From NCBI GenBank assembly GCA_009773755.1, contig WSZJ01000041.1, positions 1 through 33,075 on the forward strand: a DNA stretch of 33,075 nt. The letters run 5' to 3'. The notes beneath the pieces were generated by a model. The model was not told where the DNA came from. It searched no databases and saw only the letters and a list, made by a program, of their open reading frames with translations. The stretch is from Planctomycetota bacterium. Lineage in GTDB: Bacteria > Planctomycetota > MHYJ01 > WSZJ01. Of this stretch, positions 8,692-16,901 are shown piece after piece. Position numbers and translations under genes: made by a program. Every line of letters begins with the position of its first letter. Positions within the stretch are counted from its first letter, which is position 1.

Positions 8692-8834
8692 TGTCCTTTC
8701 CCTTTCCCTTTCCCATTCCCGCGCTTCCAAGGTTCTCGATCCCAACGCAGGTAGGGCCCGAATTCACCGGTTGTCTTTGATTCGAAGTCGGATGATTTGA
8801 GATCGCGGGAAAGGGAACGGGAAAGGGAAAGGGT
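8692..8834. repeat. Low-complexity inverted repeat filling a convergent gene junction
   Basis: The arms are 8695-8723 (CCTTTCCC words) and 8804-8832 (GGGAAA words), complementary over 29 nt with two mismatches. The loop is 80 nt. The element begins a few bases after the plus-strand stop at 8685 and ends at the stop of the minus-strand gene at 8836, so it occupies almost the whole spacer. It could act as a bidirectional terminator, but there is no T-run. The loop shows no further feature. Confidence 0.85.
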
Positions 8835-8835
8835 C

Positions 8836-11490
8836 TCACCCGCCCGGCTGGACTTCCGGCGGAGTAGCCCCCTTCGCCTCCAGCCATTTCAAAATCGGCG
8901 GCAGCACCAGCAACGTAGCGCACAAGTACGACAGCATCCCCACCGAGTGCGTGACTCCAAGACTGCGCATCGCCATGTTCGAAGCAAACGCCAGACTCTC
9001 AAACCCCACGATCGTCGTCAGCGCGGTCATCGTGATTCCGCGCCACAGCGTCGTCACCGTGACTTCCGCGCTGGCCCTCTTCAGCTCCCGGAACCGGTAG
9101 ACCAGGTACAGCCCGTTGTCCGTCCCCATTCCCATCATCAGCGGGTACACGATCAGGTTGATGTAATTCATCTTCAGATCCATCAGCCTGAAAACCCCCA
9201 GCATCCAGAGCGTCCCCACCATCGCGGGAAACAGCGCCAGCAGCGTCCACCTCAGGCTCCCGAACAGAATCCCCGCGAGCACGATCGTCAGCGCCGCGGC
9301 CGTGAGCGTCGCCTTCGCGATGTCCGGCCCGATGCGCTCGTCGATTTCCTTCACGATCACGTTGAACCCGCTCACCAGCGCCCCCGCGTCCCCTCGCTTC
9401 GCCGCCATTCCGATCGAGTTCACCACGCGCTGGCGGACGTCGCGGACGTGAAGCGGGTCCCTGGGGGTGGCCCAGATCAGCGCGCGGACGAGGCCGCCGG
9501 GGGGAGAGGCGAGGAAGCGGGTCCGGATGGAGCGGAAGAACGGGTCGTCCAGCCGGCTGGGGAGGACGGGGTCGCGGACGGACAGGGCGGCGCGGAGCGT
9601 CGCGCGCGCGGCGTCGAAGGCGGCCGGGTCGAAGCCCTCGGCGTCGAGCGCCGAATCGAGATCCCGAAGCACCCGGTCGATGTCGACCTTCGCGAGTTCT
9701 GCGGCCCTGCGGCGCTGAAGCGAAGGCGGCGGCACGAAGGTCGTGATTCCCTGCACTGCCACGTCGGGGAGGGCGGCGATGCTTCGGGTCACTGCGTCTG
9801 CCTTTTCAAGAGCTTCGTCTTCCGTTGCCGCGCGGACGACGACGAACAGCGGGTCGAGGCCGCTTCCGAAATCGGCGCGCATGCGTTCCTGGACTTTGAG
9901 AATCACGTCTCCCTCGGTGCGGAGGTTTTTGACATCGGTTTCGCGCTCGGGCATTCCCGCGGGAGGGCGCAGGAGGGCGAAGAGGGCGACTCCGGTTCCG
10001 GCGATCGCGAAGGCCATCGCAAACCGGGGCTTCCCCAGGACGAACTGCGTCACGACGCGTTGCCCCCGGGCCGTCATGAGCAGCAGGCAGGCAGCGGCCG
10101 TTGCGAGCCCGAGGCCGGTCACGTGCTTGACCTCGACCGCCATGAAGACGGCGAATCCGACCCAGAGAAGGACGTGAAACCAGGCGGGGATGTCCTTTTC
10201 CGCCCATGACTTCGTGGCGAAGGCGCGAACGATGACCGGGAAGACCAGCGCCGTCGCCGCGAAAACGAAAAACAGCCCGACGCCGACCAGCGTCGCGAAT
10301 TCGCGAAGCCCGGCGAATTCGCTGACCCAAAGGCACATGAACGACGCGGCCGAAGTGATCATCGCGACGAACACGCTCGGCGCGCCCCCGGAGTACACGG
10401 CCGCGCACGCCGCTTCCGGCTCGAGCCCCGATTCGCGCTCAACGCGGTAGCGATTGAGGAAATGTATCGTGAAGTCGATCCCCATCCCCGCGATCAGCCC
10501 CGCGAACCCGACCGTGACGCCCGTCAGGTGACCGTAGGCTGCGCCCGCCAGGCCGAAGGTCCAGACGATCCCCAGCGACAGCGCCACGAAGCCGACCAGA
10601 AGCGACAGCCAGCGGCGGAGGGAAATGAGGAGCATCACCATGAGCGGCGGCAGCGAGCCCAGAATCGTCACGCCCATGTCGTTCTTGATCGAGCGCTCGG
10701 CGAACAAGGCGATCGGATAACCGCCGAGGAGCGAAGCGCCCCACTGGTTTCCGCCGGGGACTTCGGCCTGCGCTTCGGCGATCGACCGCTCCGCCAGCGC
10801 GATGAGATTCTTCGCGAAGTCCACGTCGTGGGGAGGTTCTGCGCCCTCGACCGTCATGATCAGCGATCGCCGGCCCTCGCTGAAGTAGTAGCCGCTCGAC
10901 AGGTCGAATTTTCCCTGCGGTTTCCCCGCCGCCAGGAGCGGAAGGTAGAAGTCGCGCGTCAGGTCCAGCGGGTCCCCTCCCGCCAGGGCGTCGGCAACGC
11001 CCACCCCAGGCCCTGCGAGGCGGCGGCGGTTCTTGCGCACGACCTTGCGGATCTCTTCGCTTTCCATCCGCCGCAGAAATTCCGGCATGCGGTCGTCCGG
11101 GATGAACAGCGGCCCCCGCTCCGTGACCATTTTTGCGAGGAAGATTTCGGACTCCACGGTGATCTTCCAGTCGACGGCGGTCACTTCGGGCGCGTCCTTC
11201 ATCCGCCGCGCGATCCCGTCGGCGACCTGCATGGCCGCTTCGTCGGTGGTGTCGGGGCTCTTCTTTTCGAGATAGATGAACAACTGGCCCGTGAACGAGA
11301 AATTCGCCATGACTTCCTGCACCGCGTCGACCGCCGGCGAGGACTTCGGAAGGATGTTGACGATATCGCTGGAGAAAGTGAGGCGCCTGGACGCAAGACC
11401 CGCGGCGCCGCAGAGAACGGCGAGAAGCGCCAGCACCGCCCGGGGGTGGTTCCAGGCCCATTTCTGCAGGGCGAGCAGGAGTCTCGGCAT
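8836..11490 (-). CDS. RND/MMPL-family transporter, HpnN-like
   Basis: 884 aa from the ATG at 11490. The protein has the classic duplicated RND plan: an N-terminal helix (AVLALLAVLCGAAGLA), a large periplasmic loop starting LTFSSDIVNILPKSSPAV, a first block of five helices (about residues 270-430, with GFAGLIAGMGIDFTIHFLNRYR), a helix and second periplasmic loop, and a last block containing LIVYPLMMGMGTDNGLYLVYRF. The two GMGID/GMGTD segments are the proton-relay aspartates. The organisation is closest to the RND proteins linked to hopanoid transport (HpnN), but no hopanoid gene is nearby, so the cargo is left open. It lies 57 nt downstream of secDF on the same strand, separated by a GC hairpin. 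No clear ribosome site is seen. Confidence 0.88.
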   Translation of the reverse strand: MPRLLLALQKWAWNHPRAVLALLAVLCGAAGLASRRLTFSSDIVNILPKSSPAVDAVQEVMANFSFTGQLFIYLEKKSPDTTDEAAMQVADGIARRMKDAPEVTAVDWKITVESEIFLAKMVTERGPLFIPDDRMPEFLRRMESEEIRKVVRKNRRRLAGPGVGVADALAGGDPLDLTRDFYLPLLAAGKPQGKFDLSSGYYFSEGRRSLIMTVEGAEPPHDVDFAKNLIALAERSIAEAQAEVPGGNQWGASLLGGYPIALFAERSIKNDMGVTILGSLPPLMVMLLISLRRWLSLLVGFVALSLGIVWTFGLAGAAYGHLTGVTVGFAGLIAGMGIDFTIHFLNRYRVERESGLEPEAACAAVYSGGAPSVFVAMITSAASFMCLWVSEFAGLREFATLVGVGLFFVFAATALVFPVIVRAFATKSWAEKDIPAWFHVLLWVGFAVFMAVEVKHVTGLGLATAAACLLLMTARGQRVVTQFVLGKPRFAMAFAIAGTGVALFALLRPPAGMPERETDVKNLRTEGDVILKVQERMRADFGSGLDPLFVVVRAATEDEALEKADAVTRSIAALPDVAVQGITTFVPPPSLQRRRAAELAKVDIDRVLRDLDSALDAEGFDPAAFDAARATLRAALSVRDPVLPSRLDDPFFRSIRTRFLASPPGGLVRALIWATPRDPLHVRDVRQRVVNSIGMAAKRGDAGALVSGFNVIVKEIDERIGPDIAKATLTAAALTIVLAGILFGSLRWTLLALFPAMVGTLWMLGVFRLMDLKMNYINLIVYPLMMGMGTDNGLYLVYRFRELKRASAEVTVTTLWRGITMTALTTIVGFESLAFASNMAMRSLGVTHSVGMLSYLCATLLVLPPILKWLEAKGATPPEVQPGG

Positions 11491-11498
11491 ATCTGAAG

Positions 11499-11535
11499 GC
11501 CCGGGACCGCCCCCGAAAGGGAGCGGCCCCGGGCG
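11499..11535. terminator. GC-rich hairpin between secDF and the RND gene
   Basis: CCCGG..CCGC.CCC pairs with GGG.GCGG..CCGGG across a GAAA loop. It fills the gap after the secDF stop (11548) and before the RND start (11490). There is no T-run on either side, so it may only attenuate or protect the upstream message. Confidence 0.5.
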
Positions 11536-11547
11536 GATCTCAGAACA

Positions 11548-14229
11548 TCACGCTTTGGCCTGGCTCGACTTCGACGAACGCCACCAGTAAATCATCGGCG
11601 TGGCGATGAACAGGCTCGAATACGTGCCGACGATCACGCCGATGAGCATCGGCATCGACAGCGCCGCGATGCCGCCGCCGGACGTCAGCGTCACGGACAG
11701 CAGCACCGTGACCACGAAGAACACCGTCAACGACGTGATGATCGTCCGCGACAATGTCTGGTTCAGCGCGTCGTCGATGAGCTGCGAAAGCCCCTTCGAC
11801 TTGACCTCCCGGAAATTCTCCCGGAGGCGGTCGAAGATCACGACCGTGTCGTTCACCGAGTAACCGATGACCGTCAACGCCGCCGCCACCGTCGTCAGCG
11901 ACACGGCGAGGTCGATCCCCCACGACTTCGGGAAGACCGCATCGAGAATCACCGTCCAGGTGACGGCCAGCACCGAATCGTGCACCAGCGCGACCACGGC
12001 CGCGATGCCGTACTTCATGTCGAAGCGAACGGCCAGGTACAGGATGATCCCGATCCAGGAGATGAAGAGCGCGATGTAGGCCTTTTCCTTCAGCTCGCCG
12101 ACGATCGAGGCGCTCACGGTTTCGACTGACGGGAAAGGATCGCCCGACAGCGGATATCCCATTCCTTTCAGGTCCGCCCCGAGGGTCGCGGAAATCCGGT
12201 TCCAGTCCGTGAAGTCCGCCGGCATCAGCCAGACCTCGAACGTCGAAGCGTTCGCGTCCCTGGTCGGCTTCCCGTCCGCGCCGAGGGGCACCACGTACGG
12301 CGCCGGCGCTTCGGCGGGTTTCAGGATCGACCGCTCGCTCAGCTTCTTCGCGATTTTCTCGACCAATTCCTTCGCCGGCTTGTCCTCGCTGAGGGAGATC
12401 TTGATCGTTCCGCCGCCGGCGTACGGGTTCGGCTCCTCGATCTTCTCCATGCCCACCTGGACCGCCGGTTCGGGAATCCTGCCGGCGAATTGCTTTCTCA
12501 GGTCCTCCGCCAGGATCTCCTTGAACTTCTCGGGATCGACGACCTCGTTCCCCGACACCGAAAGCGTCCGGATCTGGAACTGCATCGCCTCCCGCGTCCC
12601 GGTCGCGTCCGTTCCGAGAAGCACCGACTGCACTTCCGCCCCCGGATACTTCGGCCCGTTCGGCCCCGCGATCCCGGCGATTCCGGCCCGGACGTCCTCG
12701 ATCGACGTGGGTTTCCGGAAGCGCATCTGGAGCGACACGCCGCCGCGGAAATCGATGCCGTACTTGTCCTCCCCGCGGGCGAACCAGACGATGACGCCGA
12801 TCACAACGAGAACGCCCGAAATGGCGACGGCCTTGGGGGCGATCTTCATGAAGGGGATATTCGGCTTCGACATGGCGGACATCATCGACCACTCCTTCAC
12901 CATCCCCGTGTCAAGCATGAGCTTCATCATCACGCGCGAGCAGGTGAGGGCGGTGAAGAGCGTCGTCAGAATGCCCAGCGAAAGCGTGGCCGCGAAGCCC
13001 TGGATCGGCCCGGTCCCGAACACGTAGAGAACGATGCCCGTCAGCAGCGTCGTGAGATTCCCGTCGACGATCGCCGAGAAGGCGCGTTCGTACCCCGCGA
13101 CAAAGCACTGCTGGGGGCTCTTCCCCTGCGCCTTTTCCTCCCGCATGCGTTCGAAGACGAGGATGTTCGCGTCGACGGCCATGCCCATGGTGAGCACGAT
13201 TCCGGCGATCCCCGGCAGGGTGAGAGTGGCGCCGAGGATCGAAAGCAGCGCCATGAGCAGCGTGATGTTCATGATCATCGCGATGTTCGCGATCATTCCC
13301 GCGTGCCTGTAGTACACGAGCATGAAGATCATCACGACGACCAGCGAGAAGTAGCAGGACTTCAGTCCGCGGTCGATGGCGTCCTGCCCGAGCGAAGGGC
13401 CGAGGAAACTCGACCCGACCATCTCGAGCGGGGCGACGAGAGCGCCAGTCGAGAGCACGGTCACCATGTCCTTCACTTCCTCCACCGTGAACTTCCCGGT
13501 GATCTGTCCGTGGTCCGTGATCTTGCTCTGGATGGTCGGCGCGGACACCTTGACGTCGTCCAGGATGATCGCGAGCTGCTTGTGCAGGTTCTGTTCCGTT
13601 ACCAGCCCGAATTTCCGCGCGCCTTCCGGCGACATGTTGAAGGAAATCGCCGGCCGCCCGTTCTCGTCGCGGGACGCCCCGGCGTGCTCGATGTCGCGGC
13701 CGTCCATCACGACTTCCGTCTTGCACAACAGGCCGCCTTCCGAAGACGCGCGAGTTCCGCGGCCCTCGTACCAGCGCGTCCCCGGGGGCGCTATCTTGTC
13801 CCGCTGGTAGGCCGACTGGTCCGACTCGTCCGCCTCGATGTGGAACTCCAGGCGGCCGGCGCTCAGGATCACCTTCTTGAACGAGTCCACCTCCTGGCTC
13901 GTCTTCAGCCCCGGCACCTCGATCTGGATCTCATTCCCGCCCACCTTCGCGATCCGCGGCTCCTTCAGCCCGCGCAGGTTCACGCGCTGGCTCAGGATGC
14001 TCATCGCGTCGTCCGTCCCGCGAGACCGCTCTTCCGCGCTCAGCCCGTCCGGCCGCAACCTCACCCGGAACCACGCCCCGCCCTGCAGGTCCAGCCCGAG
14101 GTTCAATTTGACACCTTCCAGCGTCTGCCCCGGCTTGAACAACGGCTTCTGCTCCGACGGCCACGCGATGTACGCGGCCACCAGCGTCAACACCACGATC
14201 GACAGGAATTTCGCTTTGGAATCGTTCAT
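11548..14229 (-). CDS. secDF: Protein translocase subunit SecDF (single-chain SecD-SecF)
   Basis: 893 aa. The start MNDSKAKFLSIVVL at 14229 has a GGAG 7 nt upstream; the longer upstream extension is Arg-rich junk overlapping the preceding gene. The SecD half has the first helix, then GVKLNLGLDLQGG, a periplasmic P1 domain, and the membrane block with GMAVDANILVFERMREE. The SecF half begins around residue 545, with YGIDFRGGVSLQMRF in its periplasmic segment and SVNDTVVIFDRLRENFRE in the membrane block. SecDF uses the proton gradient to pull exported proteins out of SecYEG on the periplasmic side. Fused SecDF is usual in Planctomycetota, Bacteroidota and Bacilli. Gene order yajC - small exported protein - secDF supports the call. 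Confidence 0.97.
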   Translation of the reverse strand: MNDSKAKFLSIVVLTLVAAYIAWPSEQKPLFKPGQTLEGVKLNLGLDLQGGAWFRVRLRPDGLSAEERSRGTDDAMSILSQRVNLRGLKEPRIAKVGGNEIQIEVPGLKTSQEVDSFKKVILSAGRLEFHIEADESDQSAYQRDKIAPPGTRWYEGRGTRASSEGGLLCKTEVVMDGRDIEHAGASRDENGRPAISFNMSPEGARKFGLVTEQNLHKQLAIILDDVKVSAPTIQSKITDHGQITGKFTVEEVKDMVTVLSTGALVAPLEMVGSSFLGPSLGQDAIDRGLKSCYFSLVVVMIFMLVYYRHAGMIANIAMIMNITLLMALLSILGATLTLPGIAGIVLTMGMAVDANILVFERMREEKAQGKSPQQCFVAGYERAFSAIVDGNLTTLLTGIVLYVFGTGPIQGFAATLSLGILTTLFTALTCSRVMMKLMLDTGMVKEWSMMSAMSKPNIPFMKIAPKAVAISGVLVVIGVIVWFARGEDKYGIDFRGGVSLQMRFRKPTSIEDVRAGIAGIAGPNGPKYPGAEVQSVLLGTDATGTREAMQFQIRTLSVSGNEVVDPEKFKEILAEDLRKQFAGRIPEPAVQVGMEKIEEPNPYAGGGTIKISLSEDKPAKELVEKIAKKLSERSILKPAEAPAPYVVPLGADGKPTRDANASTFEVWLMPADFTDWNRISATLGADLKGMGYPLSGDPFPSVETVSASIVGELKEKAYIALFISWIGIILYLAVRFDMKYGIAAVVALVHDSVLAVTWTVILDAVFPKSWGIDLAVSLTTVAAALTVIGYSVNDTVVIFDRLRENFREVKSKGLSQLIDDALNQTLSRTIITSLTVFFVVTVLLSVTLTSGGGIAALSMPMLIGVIVGTYSSLFIATPMIYWWRSSKSSQAKA

Positions 14230-14281
14230 GACAGCGCTCCGCTTGAGTAATGGGAAAAACGCAACGGACAGCCCCCGTGAA

Positions 14282-14614
14282 CTACAGGGCCGCCGGCGGA
14301 GCGCGCCCGAGACCGCGAGAAGCGGCGGGGGCGTCGAAGGACGGATGAAGAGCCGCGGGGGCTCCTGCGCCCGGCGTCGAGGCGAGCTGCGTTTCTTCGC
14401 TGGCCGACAGAACGACGGCCCTGAGCGCGCCACCCGACTCCGCGCCCCGACCCAGAAGCGGCAGCACCGGAATCTGCGTCTCGACGCGCGCGGTGTCCTG
14501 CGCCGCCACGAACGCCGCTGCGTCTCCCTTGCCGGCCGGCGCTTCACGGAACGACGGAAGCGCCGCGGCGATCGTCAGCGCGAGGAGGGGAAGCCGCCAG
14601 AACGCCTGCCTCAC
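14282..14614 (-). CDS. Small exported protein between yajC and secDF
   Basis: 110 aa. The GTG start at 14614 overlaps the yajC stop as GTGA, so translation is probably coupled. The N-terminus MRQAFWRLPLLALTIAAALP is a signal sequence or anchor. The remaining 85 residues are rich in Ala, Pro and Gly with no recognisable fold (VETQIPVLPLLGRGAESGG, VVLSASEETQL). I do not recognise the family. Its place inside the yajC-secDF operon suggests an envelope role, perhaps with the translocon, but that rests on context alone. The coding call rests on the signal peptide, the overlap and the absence of any other gene here. Confidence 0.6.
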   Translation of the reverse strand: MRQAFWRLPLLALTIAAALPSFREAPAGKGDAAAFVAAQDTARVETQIPVLPLLGRGAESGGALRAVVLSASEETQLASTPGAGAPAALHPSFDAPAASRGLGRAPPAAL

Positions 14615-15105
14615 TTGCCTGCTCCCGATTTCTCCTCGGCCTTCTCGTCCGCGTCGTCTGAAGCGGTCTCTGCCTTTGATTCCGGTTCCGGCGCCTTCGA
14701 CTCGCCGGGCTTCCCTTCGACTCCGAGCACCGCGCTCTTGAGGACGCGGATGCGGACGTCGTTCTTTTCGTCGATCTTGACGATCACATCCTTCTCCCGG
14801 ACCTGGGCGACGACGGCGAAGATGCCGCCCTGGAGGACGACCTTGTCGTTCTTCTTGAGACGGTTGACCATCTCCTTGAGGTCCCTTTCCTTCTTCTGCT
14901 GCGGCCGGATCATGAGGAAGTACATGACGGCGAGCGTGAGGCCGAAGAAGAGGATCATCGTCGAGAAATTACCGCTCTGGGGCTCGCTGCCGCCGGTGGC
15001 CGGAGGGTCGGCGGGGGCGCCGGTGGACGTCGTGCCGCCGCCGGCGGGGGCGGGGGGAGTTCCAGTGGACTCGGGGGTGGCTTGGGCGAGGAGGAAGGGG
15101 TTCAT
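14611..15105 (-). CDS. yajC: Sec translocon accessory protein YajC
   Basis: 164 aa. After an unusually long Pro/Gly/Thr-rich N-terminal stretch (residues about 8-45), the YajC core follows: the helix MILFFGLTLAVMYFLMIRPQ with the hallmark RPQQKKE, then LKKNDKVVLQGGIFAVVAQV and VIVKIDEKNDVRIRVLKSAV. A charged Glu/Lys/Ala tail of about 30 residues ends the protein. YajC joins SecDF at the inner-membrane translocon. It is the first gene of the yajC-secDF operon. No Shine-Dalgarno precedes the ATG, but TATACT lies 11 nt upstream. Confidence 0.95.
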   Translation of the reverse strand: MNPFLLAQATPESTGTPPAPAGGGTTSTGAPADPPATGGSEPQSGNFSTMILFFGLTLAVMYFLMIRPQQKKERDLKEMVNRLKKNDKVVLQGGIFAVVAQVREKDVIVKIDEKNDVRIRVLKSAVLGVEGKPGESKAPEPESKAETASDDADEKAEEKSGAGK

Positions 15106-15116
15106 CGGGGCAGAAA

Positions 15117-15122
15117 AGTATA
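15117..15122 (-). promoter_or_regulatory. Candidate -10 box (TATACT) of the yajC-secDF operon
   Basis: TATACT on the minus strand ends 11 nt before the yajC ATG. There is no Shine-Dalgarno in between, so the message would have a leader of about 5 nt. No TTGACA-like box lies 17 nt upstream. Confidence 0.45.
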
Positions 15123-15160
15123 CGAGGAATCGGGGGGAAGAGGAGGAAAAGGAGCGAAAG

Positions 15161-15201
15161 GCAACTCCAACTCCAACCCCAACCCCAACTCCAATACAAC
15201 C
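15161..15201. repeat. Single-arm CCAACT/CCAACC hexamer tract
   Basis: About six degenerate copies of CAACTCC/CAACCCC lie in the divergent yajC-mnmA spacer. The words are the same as in the hairpins at 16318-16416 and 22801-22898, but no complementary arm exists within 200 nt. A purine-rich run precedes it at 15131-15160. Confidence 0.75.
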
Positions 15202-15246
15202 CAGAACGCTTTCCTGATGCGCCCCCCATTCACTCCTTCTCTCGTT

Positions 15247-15252
15247 TATGAT
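15247..15252 (+). promoter_or_regulatory. Candidate -10 box (TATGAT) of mnmA
   Basis: TATGAT ends 6 nt before the mnmA ATG, and the intervening bases are CCCCCC with no Shine-Dalgarno. Transcription would start at or next to the ATG, giving a leaderless message. Confidence 0.35.
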
Positions 15253-15258
15253 CCCCCC

Positions 15259-16305
15259 ATGAAAGTTGTCACCGCCATGAGCGGAGGAGTCGATTCATCC
15301 GTCGCGGCCGCGCTGCTGCAGGAGCAGGGCCACGAGGTGATCGGCCTCTTCATGCGGAATGGCGTCGAGCACGCCGGCACTTCGTCCAAGCAGGGCTGCT
15401 GCTCCGCCGCGGACGCCTATGACGCCCGCAGGGTCGCGGATCGACTGGGCATCCCGTTTTACGCTCTCGACTTTTCGCGCGAGTTCGCCGGGATCGTCGA
15501 CCACTTCGTCGCCGAGTACTCCCGCGGGCGGACGCCGAATCCGTGCATCGTCTGCAATCAGGCGCTGAAATTCGGCCGCCTCCTCGACTACGCCGACGCC
15601 GCGGGATGCTCGCACGTCGCCACGGGCCATTACGCGCGCCTTGAAGGCGGCCGCCTCTCCCGCGGCCACAGCTCCGCCAAGGACCAGTCGTACGTGCTCT
15701 TCAATCTCAGCCGCCGCCAGCTCGACCGGACGCTTCTCCCGGTTGGCGGAATGAGCAAAGACGAGGTCCGCGAGGCAGCGCGCCGCTTCGACCTCCCCGT
15801 GTCGCAGAAGCCGGAATCGATGGAAATCTGTTTCGTGCCGGACAACGACTATCGCCGGCTGGTCCGCGAGCGGACGGAGACGAAGCCGGGGCCGCTCGTC
15901 GACATGGACGGAAAGAAGCTCGCCGAGCATGCCGGCATCCAGAATTTCACCGTCGGGCAGCGCGAGGGACTCGGCATCGCGCTGGGCCGCCCCGCATACG
16001 TCGTCGCCCTCGAGCCTGAATCGAACACCGTCGTCATCGGTTTCGCCGACGACCTGCTCTCCTCGGGCCTGGTCGCGCGCAAGCTCAACTGGCTCATCGA
16101 TCCGGGCAGGGGACCGCTGGAAGCGTCGATTCAGATCCGCGCGCACCATGAAGCCGCGGCGGCGATCCTCCACCTCGAAGGCGACTCCTTGAGGGCCGAG
16201 TTCCGCGCGCCGGTCAGGGCCGTGACGCCGGGGCAGGCGGCGGTCTTCTACCGGGGGGAAGAAGTCATCGGGGGAGGGTGGATTGAGAAGGGGATTCCGG
16301 CGTAG
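15259..16305 (+). CDS. mnmA: tRNA-specific 2-thiouridylase MnmA
   Basis: 348 aa. The start is MKVVTAMSGGVDSS. An upstream in-frame extension would translate the CCAACT repeat and is rejected. MnmA adenylates and thiolates U34 of the Glu, Gln and Lys tRNAs in the cytosol, using sulfur from a relay. The PP-loop SGGVDSS is at the N-terminus. Catalytic cysteines are C96 (NPCIVCNQALKFG, with C99 beside it) and C191 (SMEICFVPDNDY). GHYARL, KDQSYVLF and the C-terminal barrel (PGQAAVFYRGEEVIGGG) are present. Length is normal for the family. It is divergent from yajC. Confidence 0.97.
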   Translation: MKVVTAMSGGVDSSVAAALLQEQGHEVIGLFMRNGVEHAGTSSKQGCCSAADAYDARRVADRLGIPFYALDFSREFAGIVDHFVAEYSRGRTPNPCIVCNQALKFGRLLDYADAAGCSHVATGHYARLEGGRLSRGHSSAKDQSYVLFNLSRRQLDRTLLPVGGMSKDEVREAARRFDLPVSQKPESMEICFVPDNDYRRLVRERTETKPGPLVDMDGKKLAEHAGIQNFTVGQREGLGIALGRPAYVVALEPESNTVVIGFADDLLSSGLVARKLNWLIDPGRGPLEASIQIRAHHEAAAAILHLEGDSLRAEFRAPVRAVTPGQAAVFYRGEEVIGGGWIEKGIPA

Positions 16306-16317
16306 GGAGGGAGGAAC

Positions 16318-16416
16318 AACAACTCCAAATCCCAACTCCAACCCCAACTCCAAAAAGGCAGCGCTGTCCACGGGGCAGTTTTGGGGTTGGGGTTGGAGTT
16401 GGAATTTGGAGTTGTC
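16318..16416. repeat. CCAACT/CCAACC low-complexity inverted repeat after mnmA
   Basis: The arms are 16318-16355 and 16379-16416, 38 nt each with 35 complementary positions, and the loop is 23 nt. The loop itself can pair CTGTCC with GGGCAG, which extends the stem. The left arm starts 12 nt after the mnmA stop. Its words are shared with 15161-15201 and 22801-22898. There is no T-run after it, though it would still form a very stable RNA or cruciform structure. Confidence 0.9.
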
Positions 16417-16438
16417 TTTCGCACTTCCCACCTTCTCC

Positions 16439-16466
16439 TTTACACCCCTTCCTCCCCCCCTATAAT
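16439..16466 (+). promoter_or_regulatory. Promoter TTTACA-N16-TATAAT
   Basis: The -35 is TTTACA at 16439-16444 and the -10 is TATAAT at 16461-16466, with a 16-nt spacer. The start codon of the lipoprotein gene is 26 nt further on, with GGAG just before it. This is the best sigma-70-type promoter in the window and would drive the lipoprotein, cyclophilin-like and asnS genes. Confidence 0.6.
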
Positions 16467-16492
16467 CTCCACCCTTCATTCCCGGAGCCGCC

Positions 16493-16894
16493 ATGCGTTC
16501 AGTCGTTCTCGCTTTCTTCACCACCGCGGTCCTGGCGGGCTGCGCTTCGACGAACCCCGGCGTCCCCGACATGCAGGAGGACATCCCGGTGCCGCAGGGC
16601 TTCTCGCGGGCGCCGGACAACGAGGAAACGAAGTCGTACTGGGAGAAGCAGGCGACCTTCCGGCTTTACCGGGTGTCGTACGACGGCAAGGCGAAGGCCG
16701 GCGACACGACGACGTTTTACCAGCAGCAGATGCCGAAGAACGGCTGGACGCAGGAGACCGCGACGCCGGATGCGAGGGGAGGCGGAGCAATGCTCTCCTT
16801 CCTCAAGGACTCGGAACGGTGCAAGATCTGGACGAAGCAGCGGCCTGATGACGAGACGACGCGCGTGACCGTTGAAATCGGGTACAGCAAGTAG
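16493..16894 (+). CDS. Small lipoprotein of unknown function
   Basis: 133 aa. The N-terminus MRSVVLAFFTTAVLAGC is a lipoprotein signal with lipobox LAGC, so Cys17 would be lipidated. The mature part has a VPQGF segment, then FRLYRVSYDGKA, TTFYQQQMPKNGW and VTVEIGYSK, a small alpha/beta pattern seen in other hypothetical lipoproteins of about 130 residues. I cannot name the family. A GGAG lies 6 nt before the ATG and a good promoter stands upstream. It is followed after 7 nt by the membrane-anchored cyclophilin-like gene, probably in one operon. Confidence 0.85.
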   Translation: MRSVVLAFFTTAVLAGCASTNPGVPDMQEDIPVPQGFSRAPDNEETKSYWEKQATFRLYRVSYDGKAKAGDTTTFYQQQMPKNGWTQETATPDARGGGAMLSFLKDSERCKIWTKQRPDDETTRVTVEIGYSK

Positions 16895-16901
16895 AGGACT
16901 G

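Noticed and set aside
6988-8745. 585-residue minus-strand open frame
   Set aside because: Antisense of the RND exporter, rich in His, Arg and Asp with no membrane or domain pattern.
8724-8803. Possible small RNA or tRNA in the loop of the convergent hairpin
   Set aside because: No cloverleaf, CCA end, promoter box or T-run can be found in the 80 nt.
12490-14250. 586-residue plus-strand open frame
   Set aside because: Antisense of secDF; Arg/His/Asp-rich shadow.
15082-15258. N-terminal extension of MnmA
   Set aside because: It would translate the CCAACT repeat tract into NSNSNPNPNSN and is not part of the MnmA family. The ATG at 15259 starts right at the conserved PP-loop region.
16318-16416. 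CRISPR-like or VNTR array
   Set aside because: The hexamer words are degenerate, without spacers, and organised as one inverted pair. No cas genes are present.
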